From NCBI GenBank assembly GCA_030592225.1, contig JAUVJT010000096.1, positions 1 to 7,999 of the forward strand: a stretch of DNA of 7,999 nt. Direction: 5' to 3'. Source of the DNA: Candidatus Stahliibacteriota bacterium (GTDB taxonomy: Bacteria; Hydrothermota; Tepidihabitantia; B3-TA06). How positions within the stretch are numbered: the first letter of the stretch is position 1; every line of letters begins with the position of its first letter. Under the pieces are notes generated by a model, which saw nothing but the letters and a program-made list of their open reading frames with translations, did not search any database and was not told the origin of the DNA. This document shows positions 1 through 5,235 of this stretch, in pieces. The translations under genes and the position numbers were made by a program.

Positions 1-1735
1 GTCCTTCGTTGTAGAAGCCCATGTCTTTGGCCAACTGCTCGAATACCGGGTTTACCTCCAGCAGTTCGGTGTTGTCCATCACGTTGCGGATGTATGAAAT
101 GGCAAAGATAGGTTCTATGCCCGATGAGCAGGCTGCAATGATGGAGATGGTGCCGGTGGGTGCGATGGTGGTAACGGTGGCGTTGCGGCGCAGGGCGTCG
201 CCCCGAAGCGCGAACACCGATTCCGGAAAGCTGGGGAACGCGCCTCTTTTTTGAGCAAGGGTCTCGGAGGCCTTTATCGCCTCGTCGGCAATGAAGCCCA
301 TGACCCGCTCTGCAAGCTGGAGCGCTTCGTTGGAATTGTAGGGGATGCCCAGCGAGAACAGCATGTCGGCCCAGCCCATAATGCCCAGGCCAATCTTGCG
401 GTTGCGCTTGACCATTTCGTCTATCTCAGGCAAGGGATAGCGGCCCGCGTCAATGACGTTGTCCAGGAAATGAACCGCGGCATGCACGGTCTCGCGCAGG
501 TGATCAAAATCCACCTGGTGATCGGTGACCATCCTGGCCAGGTTGACAGAACCAAGGTTGCACGCCTCGTAAGGCAGGAGCGGCTGTTCGCCGCAGGGGT
601 TGGTGGCCTCGATTTCTCCCACGCGTGGGGTGGGATTGTCGTCGTTTATCCTGTCCAGGAATATGATGCCCGGGTCGCCGGTGCGCCACGCCATGGTAAC
701 CATGAGGTTGAACACGTCCTTGGCGCGCAGACTGCCTGCCGGCTTGCCGTCGCGGGGGTTCTTTAACGTATAATTTTCGTCTTTGGCAATCGCCTGCATG
801 AACTCCTCGGTTATTCCCACCGAGATGTTGAAGTTGGAAAGGATGCCGTCGGACTCCTTGCAGGTGATGAACTCCAGGATGTCGGGGTGGTCAATGCGCA
901 GGATGCCCATGTTTGCGCCGCGTCTGCGTCCGCCCTGTTTGATGACGTCGGTGGCCACGTCGAACACCCGCATGAAAGACAGCGGTCCCGAGGCGATGCC
1001 TCCGGTGGATTTCACCATGTCGTTTTTGGGGCGCAGACGGGAGAAGCTGAACCCGGTGCCGCCGCCGGTCTTGTGGATAATAGCGGCGTGCTTGACCGAC
1101 TCGAATATCTTATCCATCTCGTCTTCGATGGGCAGCACAAAACATGCGGCAAGCTGTCCCAGGTCGGTGCCCGCGTTCATAAGGGTGGGAGAGTTGGGCA
1201 CGAACTCGAAGGAGGTCATAAGATTGTAGAAACGCTCTTCGGTTCGGGCAGCGTCGCCGCCGTAGCGAGTATCGGGCGCGGCGATTGCACGAGCCACCCG
1301 CTTGAACATCCGGGTAGGGGTCTCGCGAACGTTGCCCTCTTCGTCCTTTAACAGGTAGCGGCGTTCCAGCACCTTGAGTGCGTTGAGGGAGAGCTTGAGG
1401 TCATCGGTGATGCCTACAAAGAACTCCTTGGCCTCGCGCAGCTCGGCGCGTTTGCGCCGGTAAAGTATGTACGCCTTGGCGGTCTGGGCGTGACCCGAGC
1501 GTATCAGCACCGTTTCCACAACGTCCTGAACCTCTTCAACCGTTGGAATACCTTCGTTTCCGTGCCGTTTCTCCAACTCATTCATAACCCGCTCTGCCAG
1601 TGTTTCGGCCAGTTCTCTGTTTTCGCCGCCCACCGATTGGGCAGCCTTAAAGATAGCGCTGGTTATCTTTTCCGTGTCAAAATCGGCAATTCTACCGTCT
1701 CGTTTTCGTATTTTTCCAGGACCGCTTTTGTTCAT
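1..1735 (-). CDS. nrdJ: Class II (adenosylcobalamin-dependent) ribonucleoside-diphosphate reductase, 3' end cut by window
   Basis: This enzyme reduces ribonucleotides to deoxyribonucleotides in the cytoplasm, using a thiyl radical generated from adenosylcobalamin. 578 codons are visible. Residues about 6-97 form an ATP-cone (KRDGR, then FDTEKI), the dATP/ATP switch for overall activity. The catalytic barrel follows. Cys198 (QLAACFVLP) and Cys392 (EACNLGS) are the expected redox pair. N379-P-C381-G-E383 carries the radical Cys381 with the conserved Asn and Glu. The 11-residue spacing from Cys381 to Cys392 fits class II enzymes. The phosphate-binding motif PTGTIS is at 526-531. Family members usually run to roughly 700-850 residues or more, so the C-terminal portion with the re-reducing cysteines lies outside the window. 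The start is the ATG at 1735, preceded by AAGGAGGAC at 1749-1741. The class assignment comes from recognised motifs; no separate small-subunit gene is visible here. Confidence 0.95.
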   Translation of the reverse strand, partial: MNKSGPGKIRKRDGRIADFDTEKITSAIFKAAQSVGGENRELAETLAERVMNELEKRHGNEGIPTVEEVQDVVETVLIRSGHAQTAKAYILYRRKRAELREAKEFFVGITDDLKLSLNALKVLERRYLLKDEEGNVRETPTRMFKRVARAIAAPDTRYGGDAARTEERFYNLMTSFEFVPNSPTLMNAGTDLGQLAACFVLPIEDEMDKIFESVKHAAIIHKTGGGTGFSFSRLRPKNDMVKSTGGIASGPLSFMRVFDVATDVIKQGGRRRGANMGILRIDHPDILEFITCKESDGILSNFNISVGITEEFMQAIAKDENYTLKNPRDGKPAGSLRAKDVFNLMVTMAWRTGDPGIIFLDRINDDNPTPRVGEIEATNPCGEQPLLPYEACNLGSVNLARMVTDHQVDFDHLRETVHAAVHFLDNVIDAGRYPLPEIDEMVKRNRKIGLGIMGWADMLFSLGIPYNSNEALQLAERVMGFIADEAIKASETLAQKRGAFPSFPESVFALRGDALRRNATVTTIAPTGTISIIAACSSGIEPIFAISYIRNVMDNTELLEVNPVFEQLAKDMGFYNEG

Positions 1736-1755
1736 TCTGCGTCCTCCTTGATACT

Positions 1756-1784
1756 AGTTTAGGCAGAATCCATACCTTTGTCAA
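1756..1784 (-). promoter_or_regulatory. nrdJ promoter, sigma70-type
   Basis: Read on the minus strand, TTGACA (1784-1779) is followed after 17 bp by TAAACT (1761-1756), a 4/6 match to TATAAT. The predicted transcript start near 1749 falls at the first base of the Shine-Dalgarno sequence, which would give a very short leader of about 14 nt. The perfect -35 and exact spacing support it. The proximity to the ribosome-binding site is odd but workable. Confidence 0.6.
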
Positions 1785-1806
1785 GCAGGTTAGGGTTCAG
1801 TTAGGC

Positions 1807-1884
1807 GCAATACGGCAATACGCACAGTATCAGGGGCTTACGCAATCAACCCTACAAGTTTACTGGGAGGCGAATCAACCCTAC
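1807..1884. repeat. Short direct repeats upstream of nrdJ
   Basis: Two repeat types are visible. GCAATACG occurs twice in tandem (1807-1814 and 1815-1822). AATCAACCCTAC occurs twice as a direct repeat (1844-1855 and 1873-1884, starts 29 bp apart). They lie between the nrdJ promoter and the DnaA-box cluster. They could be iterated protein-binding sites (an nrdJ regulator or replication-related iterons) or simple duplications; nothing in the sequence decides this. Confidence 0.5.
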
Positions 1885-1900
1885 TGCTCTACTATGGATA

Positions 1901-2010
1901 TTATCCACATGGGTGTGGAATACCTGTGGATAACATGTGGAAAACCATAAGTCTTACGAATACATGCTGATAGGCCGTTTTTTTTTTGGTTTCGGGGTTG
2001 AATATCCACA
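1901..2010. promoter_or_regulatory. Cluster of DnaA-box-like sites
   Basis: TTATCCACA, an exact DnaA box (TTATNCACA), is at 1901-1909. Its exact inverse is at 1925-1933. TTTTCCACA (minus, 1944-1936) fits the relaxed TTWTNCACA. Weaker copies are TATTCCACA (minus, 1922-1914) and ATATCCACA (2002-2010). Five sites within 110 bp of intergenic DNA, followed by a run of ten T (1978-1987), is far from random expectation. Known precedents are DnaA control of ribonucleotide reductase genes (as at nrdAB of E. coli) and chromosomal origins. The sites lie about 120-260 bp upstream of the nrdJ promoter, so either reading is possible. Binding itself is inferred. Confidence 0.65.
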
Positions 2011-2045
2011 GGGGATTGACAAACCCAAATAACATTATATCGTTA

Positions 2046-2114
2046 CCCTCACCCCTAGCCCGGTTTGAGACCGTCCCTATGGGAGAGGGTGGCTCCAAAG
2101 GAGTCGGGTGAGGG
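2046..2114. repeat. 69-bp palindromic intergenic repeat with internal hairpins
   Basis: The ends are perfect 9-bp inverted repeats, CCCTCACCC (2046-2054) and GGGTGAGGG (2106-2114). Inside are three further hairpins: CGGT/ACCG (2061-2073), TCCC/GGGA (2074-2084) and GGCTCC/GGAGTC with an AAA loop and one G-T pair (2091-2105). The layout is cloverleaf-like. From memory, similar CCCTCACCC...GGGAGAGGG elements are common dispersed palindromes in bacterial intergenic DNA. No coding potential is seen. It is best read as a REP/MITE-like repeat. Confidence 0.6.
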
Positions 2115-2130
2115 AGGTATTTTGGCAGGC

Positions 2131-2158
2131 TTGACAAACATCCAAAAATGACTATATT
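2131..2158 (+). promoter_or_regulatory. Strong sigma70-type promoter of a small transcription unit
   Basis: A perfect TTGACA (2131-2136) is followed after 16 bp by TATATT (2153-2158); an overlapping TATTAT (2155-2160) would give an 18-bp spacer. Both are 5/6 matches to the -10 consensus. Transcription would start near 2165. The promoter reads towards a strong terminator only about 90 bp further on, not directly into a gene. Confidence 0.65.
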
Positions 2159-2164
2159 ATATAT

Positions 2165-2284
2165 ACCTGCTTAGGCAGGTGAGGATGAGCAAGGTTTCGT
2201 TTGACAAGCGATGACCTTACTAGGGTTACTTTGCTCTTTCTTAGGCTAATGATACCAGGAGGCTAATCGAGCCTCCTGGTTTTT
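2165..2284 (+). ncRNA. Candidate structured small RNA of about 120 nt
   Basis: Between the strong promoter at 2131-2158 and the terminator at 2254-2284 lies a short segment without a convincing ORF. It can fold well. A 5' hairpin is ACCTGC/GCAGGT with loop TTAG (2165-2180). A central hairpin stacks AAGGT/ACCTT (2191-2195 with 2214-2218) on TCGTTT/AAGCGA (2197-2202 with 2206-2211, one G-T pair). The terminator hairpin closes it. I recognise no known RNA family (not tmRNA, SRP RNA or a riboswitch I know). An alternative is an attenuated leader of the methyltransferase gene, but that gene has its own promoter-like site after the terminator. The only ORF inside is nine codons long (2185-2214). 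Confidence 0.45.
2254..2284 (+). terminator. Strong intrinsic terminator
   Basis: A perfect 10-bp stem ACCAGGAGGC / GCCTCCTGGT (2254-2263 with 2271-2280) with a 7-nt loop is followed by a T-run (2280-2284). It ends the small transcript and insulates the methyltransferase gene from upstream transcription. Confidence 0.88.
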
Positions 2285-2296
2285 CTTAACCCTTCC

Positions 2297-2322
2297 TTGA
2301 CAAAAGGCAAACCATATATACT
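2297..2322 (+). promoter_or_regulatory. Probable promoter of the methyltransferase gene, leaderless transcript
   Basis: TTGACA at 2297-2302 is followed by an AT-rich stretch with TATACT at 2317-2322 (5/6 of consensus). The 14-bp spacer is short for this pairing; ACTATA at 2320-2325 would give 17 bp but matches less well. A start about 7 bases after TATACT falls at or next to the ATG at 2330. No Shine-Dalgarno sequence precedes that ATG, consistent with a leaderless message. Confidence 0.45.
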
Positions 2323-2329
2323 ATACCTC

Positions 2330-3988
2330 ATGTCTTGGCGCAACCAGCTTTATTTTGGCGATAACCTTGAGGTGCTTAGGGATAAGATTGCCACTGAATC
2401 CGTAGACCTCATCTACCTCGACCCGCCGTTCAACTCAAAGGCCAACTACAACGTGCTCTTTAAGGAAGCCGAAGGTACGCCGTCTGCGGCGCAGATTCAC
2501 GCGTTTACCGACTTCTGGGAATGGGACGAGGCCGCGGCCCGCACCTATCACGAGTTGGTGACTTCGGGTGACGCTCCGGTGGCTCTGGTTGAGCTTTTGC
2601 AGGGATTCGAGCGGTTCCTGGGACACAATGCCATGCTTGCTTATCTGGTGATGATGGCTCCCCGGCTGGTGGAGTTGAAGCGAGTTTTGAAGCCGACAGG
2701 TTCCATCTACCTGCACTGCGACCCCACTGCCGGCCACTACCTCAAGATTCTGATGGATGCGGTGTTCGGGGTGAAGAATATCGTTAACGAAATAATATGG
2801 CAGAAGATTCGTGTCGGGAAAGCCCAAAGTCATCAGTTTGCCAAACTTCAAGACGTTATCTTCTTTTATAGTAAAACAGATGAATATACATTTAATCAGT
2901 TAAGGATGCCGCCGTCTCAAGAATATATTGAAAAATACTACTCAAGTGTTGAGAAAGAAACAGGTCGAAGATATCAATTGATAAGCTTTATTCAAGGAGG
3001 TGAAGGACCAGCACGTCGTTTTGGAGAACGGTTAATCAAACCACCTCCAGGTAAGCATTGGATTTGGTCACAAAAACGAATCGACGAAGCAATGGAGAAG
3101 GGGTGGCTAGTATTTACCGACCCGAATAAGCCTAGACTGAAGAGATACTTGGATCAATATGAAGGCAAGAACATCGGGACAATCTGGACTGATATTTATC
3201 CGATTAATGCCGTTGCAAAAGAACGTCTTGGTTACCCTACACAAAAACCGCAAGCACTCCTTGAACGCATCATTAATGCCTCCTCCAACCCCGGCGACGT
3301 GGTGCTCGACCCGTTCTGCGGGTGCGGAACAACTATTGCCGCGGCACAAGCACTCGATAGAGGCTGGATTGGCATAGACATAACCTACCTTGCCATAAAC
3401 CTCATCGAGTCACGCCTGGCCGACCACTTCGGCGACGACGTTCAATACGAAGTTCACGGCATCCCGGAAGATTGGCGCTCCGCGTGCGCCTTGGCCGAGC
3501 AGACCGACACACCGCGCAAGGAGTTTGAGCTTTGGGCGCTGTCATTGGTCAAGGCCAGACCCAAGGGCGATCCCACACGCAAGGGCGGGGGAGACAAGGG
3601 AATTGACGGAGTTAAGTTCTTCATAGACGGCAAGGAACGCAAGCCGCACAAGGTCATCATACAGGTCAAGAGCGATAAGAAACCAAAACCGTCATACGTG
3701 CGCGACCTGCGCGGCGTAATGGAGCGCGAACAGGCGGCAATGGGCGCGCTCATACTCCTGCACGAACCCAGCTCCCGCTCCGAGATACCGGCAGAGGCGG
3801 CGTCGGCAGGTTTCTACCACTCCGAGATTATGGGCAAGGACTATCCAAAGGTTCAGGTGCTTACCATCAAAGGGCTTCTGGACGGTGTCCAGCGCCTGCA
3901 AATCCCGCAATGGGCCCCGGACGACGTAACGTTCAAACGGGCGGAGCGGATAGAGAAACAATCGAAGCAGAAAAAGCTGGACGTTTGA
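2330..3988 (+). CDS. Beta-class adenine-specific DNA methyltransferase fused to a C-terminal Mrr-like nuclease domain
   Basis: This 552-residue protein probably methylates adenine at a specific site with S-adenosylmethionine and may also cut DNA. Catalytic motif IV is DPPF (31-34). YPTQKP is at 302-307, followed by the cofactor-binding motif DPFCGCGTT (327-335) and GID (348-350). This order, catalytic motif before cofactor motif, is that of beta-class (N6_N4_Mtase) enzymes. DPPF favours N6-adenine over N4-cytosine. The stretch between the motifs (about 150-305) should hold the target-recognition domain. After residue about 395 comes a PD-(D/E)XK nuclease-like region: E400, GIDG with D426, and QVK with Q445 and K447, the Mrr-type pattern. 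No partner endonuclease or helicase gene is adjacent, so it may be a one-gene restriction-modification enzyme. I chose the ATG at 2330; the in-frame TTG at 2297 lies inside the -35 box. Middle-segment GC is near 40% against 55-67% in sampled flanks. Cleavage activity is inferred. Confidence 0.88.
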   Translation: MSWRNQLYFGDNLEVLRDKIATESVDLIYLDPPFNSKANYNVLFKEAEGTPSAAQIHAFTDFWEWDEAAARTYHELVTSGDAPVALVELLQGFERFLGHNAMLAYLVMMAPRLVELKRVLKPTGSIYLHCDPTAGHYLKILMDAVFGVKNIVNEIIWQKIRVGKAQSHQFAKLQDVIFFYSKTDEYTFNQLRMPPSQEYIEKYYSSVEKETGRRYQLISFIQGGEGPARRFGERLIKPPPGKHWIWSQKRIDEAMEKGWLVFTDPNKPRLKRYLDQYEGKNIGTIWTDIYPINAVAKERLGYPTQKPQALLERIINASSNPGDVVLDPFCGCGTTIAAAQALDRGWIGIDITYLAINLIESRLADHFGDDVQYEVHGIPEDWRSACALAEQTDTPRKEFELWALSLVKARPKGDPTRKGGGDKGIDGVKFFIDGKERKPHKVIIQVKSDKKPKPSYVRDLRGVMEREQAAMGALILLHEPSSRSEIPAEAASAGFYHSEIMGKDYPKVQVLTIKGLLDGVQRLQIPQWAPDDVTFKRAERIEKQSKQKKLDV

Positions 3989-4132
3989 TTCCCCTCCCCC
4001 GGTACTGCGCACCACCCCCTCCACCAGGGAGGGGGAACCAGGTTGCGTCCTCATCCTCCTCCCTTTGTGGAGGCGTTAGCACTACCGTCTAGTGAGGTGG
4101 CCTCTCTGAAAGAGAGGTCGGAGGAGGGGATT
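3988..4132. repeat. 145-bp palindromic element abutting the methyltransferase stop codon
   Basis: The ends are imperfect 10-bp inverted repeats, ATTCCCCTCC (3988-3997) and GGAGGGGATT (4123-4132), with one mismatch. Inside are an 8-bp GC hairpin CCCCCTCC/GGAGGGGG (4015-4035), CCTCC/GGAGG (4058-4073) and a perfect 7-bp hairpin CCTCTCT/AGAGAGG with loop GAA (4101-4117). The first base of the element is the last base of the TGA stop. It looks like a MITE/REP-type non-coding element. No T-tract follows the hairpins, so it is not an obvious intrinsic terminator, though it could stabilise the mRNA end. Confidence 0.5.
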
Positions 4133-4159
4133 ATCGTTCGTCACCTTTACGTCCAGATA

Positions 4160-4212
4160 GTCATTGCGAGCGATGGCAAAGCCGAACGAAGCTCCGAAGG
4201 GTGACGCTTGCG
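4160..4212. repeat. GTCATTGCGAGCGA-type intergenic repeat, probable remnant
   Basis: The stretch beginning GTCATTGCGAGCGATGGC resembles, from memory, a dispersed intergenic element (ATTGCGAGCGAAG...) seen in many bacterial genomes. After it comes an AT-rich piece with repeated TTTTGCA words (4221-4247) and a GGCGCCGCCGCCGCC low-complexity run (4251-4265). No ORF with coding character crosses this region on either strand. The identification is by recollection only and is weak. Confidence 0.3.
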
Positions 4213-4268
4213 GAACAAATTTGCATTTTGCAATTTGACTTTTGCATTGCGGCGCCGCCGCCGCCCTG

Positions 4269-4312
4269 TCCACCTTTTGGGTAGCTTTTGACCATCTTTT
4301 GTCCACCTTTTG
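4269..4312. repeat. Four-unit 11-bp tandem repeat with phased T-tracts
   Basis: Four consecutive 11-bp units end in CTTTTG: TCCACCTTTTG (4269-4279), GGTAGCTTTTG (4280-4290), ACCATCTTTTG (4291-4301) and TCCACCTTTTG (4302-4312). A fifth, degenerate unit follows (ACCAACTTATTTTG). The T4 tracts start at 4275, 4286, 4297 and 4308, exactly 11 bp apart and close to the DNA helical repeat. It lies about 50-90 bp upstream of the probable promoter of the exported-protein operon. Phased A/T tracts are known to bend DNA, so an UP-type or architectural role is possible. Confidence 0.6.
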
Positions 4313-4360
4313 ACCAACTTATTTTGTGTTACGGGTGTGTTGCGGGGTGTCACGGGTGCC

Positions 4361-4389
4361 TTGACTTTCGCAACCTTGCGTCCTGGAAT
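4361..4389 (+). promoter_or_regulatory. Probable promoter of the exported-protein operon
   Basis: TTGACT (5/6, 4361-4366) is followed after 17 bp by TGGAAT (4/6, 4384-4389). It is weaker than the other promoters in the window but correctly spaced and about 65 bp from the first start codon. In the resulting leader an 8-bp hairpin, AGCCTTGC/GCGAGGCT with one G-T pair and loop GTGAAAG (4409-4431), sits just upstream of the ribosome-binding site AGGAGG (4449-4454) and could protect or modulate the message. Confidence 0.4.
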
Positions 4390-4459
4390 ACGTCTTAGCC
4401 TCATATAAAGCCTTGCGTGAAAGGCGAGGCTCGATGTGAAAAAACCCTAGGAGGAGCAT

Positions 4460-5233
4460 ATGAAGCGCGTGATAGTAATCGCGTTAACTTTCGTAGTGGC
4501 GGTGTTTGCCGTTGAGATAGGCGGCTTTGGCGGCCCCATGGTGACTGGTATGATGCCGGACTTCGGCGATCTTAACGTCGAGCTTGAGCGTTATAACGGC
4601 ACCTTTTTCGGTGGAACAAGCGGTCCCGAGTTCTCCGGGCCAATGATTCTGATAGGCGGGACAGGCAAAGGAATTATCGAGGGCTTTTCGGTCGGCGGCT
4701 GGGGCGGCGGTTTCTTTAAGGAAGCCAACGGCGACAGCTCAAAGGCCGTCCTGGGTTACGGCATGGGCTATGCCGATTTCGGCTACCATTTTAACATCGC
4801 CAACATCCTGCTGGTCGGTCCTTCTCTGCAGTTGGGCGGCGGCGGAATGGGCCTTCATATCGGTAAGTTCAGCTCCGGCGGGGGGTTCGGCGACCCTGAC
4901 GGGGGCGGCGGAAGCGGAGACGATTTCTTTGACGACGATGAGAGTTACGACGTGGGCAAGGGATTCGTTGCCGTGGGCGCGTCAGCCGACGTGACCCTGC
5001 TGTTTCCCATGAACGAGCGCAAAACCGCTTACGGGGGCATAACGCTAAAGGGCGGGTATCTGTATCCGGTCTATGAATCCGACTGGTGGGACGAGGACGG
5101 CGCGTCAATCCCCAAGGAGGATGTCAACTTCAGCATGACTGGACCCTACGCTTCAATAGGCGTTGTCTTCGGCGGCAAATCCAGCGGCGATTGGTGGGAA
5201 GAAGAAGAAGATGACGACTGGGAGGAGTGGTAA
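4460..5233 (+). CDS. Exported glycine-rich protein with acidic Trp-rich tail, paralogue of the next gene
   Basis: No named family is recognised. The 257-residue product opens with a Sec signal peptide (KR, then a hydrophobic run, likely cleaved after VFA at residue 17), so it is exported. The mature part is rich in Gly and aromatic residues in short alternating stretches (for example FGYHF at 107-111 and TLLFP at 179-183), which suggests a beta-rich, possibly outer-membrane, fold. A GGGFGDPDGG loop at 140-149 runs into an Asp-rich stretch (DDFFDDDES, 154-162) that might bind Ca2+. The C-terminus is very acidic and Trp-rich (residues 244-257) and ends in Trp. The start ATG has AGGAGG five bases upstream. 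The next gene begins 2 bp after the stop and shares the signal peptide type, the FGDPDGG loop and the tail type, so the two are a tandem duplication. Confidence 0.82.
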   Translation: MKRVIVIALTFVVAVFAVEIGGFGGPMVTGMMPDFGDLNVELERYNGTFFGGTSGPEFSGPMILIGGTGKGIIEGFSVGGWGGGFFKEANGDSSKAVLGYGMGYADFGYHFNIANILLVGPSLQLGGGGMGLHIGKFSSGGGFGDPDGGGGSGDDFFDDDESYDVGKGFVAVGASADVTLLFPMNERKTAYGGITLKGGYLYPVYESDWWDEDGASIPKEDVNFSMTGPYASIGVVFGGKSSGDWWEEEEDDDWEEW

Positions 5234-5235
5234 TC

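Noticed and set aside
251..1351. Long plus-strand open frames opposite nrdJ
   Set aside because: The minus strand carries a continuous, motif-complete ribonucleotide reductase; the plus-strand frames have no family features or ribosome-binding sites and are codon-bias shadows.
1844..1884. CRISPR array suggested by the 12-bp direct repeats
   Set aside because: Only two short copies, no regular spacers and no cas genes in the window.
1978..1987. Run of ten T as an intrinsic terminator
   Set aside because: No GC-rich stem precedes it on the plus strand and none fits on the other strand.
2016..2041. TTGACA at 2016-2021 as a further promoter
   Set aside because: The only -10-like sequences (TATATC at 2036) are at 14 bp or less; weak and redundant with the better promoter at 2131.
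2046..2114. tRNA gene suggested by the cloverleaf-like fold
   Set aside because: No T-loop (GTTCRANNC), no D-loop pattern, a 9-bp end stem and mispositioned arms; it fits a palindromic repeat.
2185..2214. Nine-codon leader peptide (MSKVSFDKR) inside the small transcript
   Set aside because: No run of regulatory codons, poorly spaced ribosome-binding site, and it overlaps the central hairpin; too short to call.
2297..2329. TTG start adding 11 residues to the methyltransferase
   Set aside because: The TTG is part of a TTGACA -35 box, has no ribosome-binding site, and the typical beta-class N-terminus (LYFGDNLEVL) begins just after the ATG at 2330.
4082..4404. Two overlapping minus-strand ORFs between the methyltransferase and the exported-protein operon
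   Set aside because: They cross the palindromic element, the GCC-rich run and the 11-bp repeats; the translations are low-complexity without a ribosome-binding site.
5227..5235. GTG start for the second exported protein
   Set aside because: The GTG overlaps the Shine-Dalgarno sequence and the previous gene; ATG at 5236 gives a clean KR-hydrophobic signal peptide with ideal spacing.
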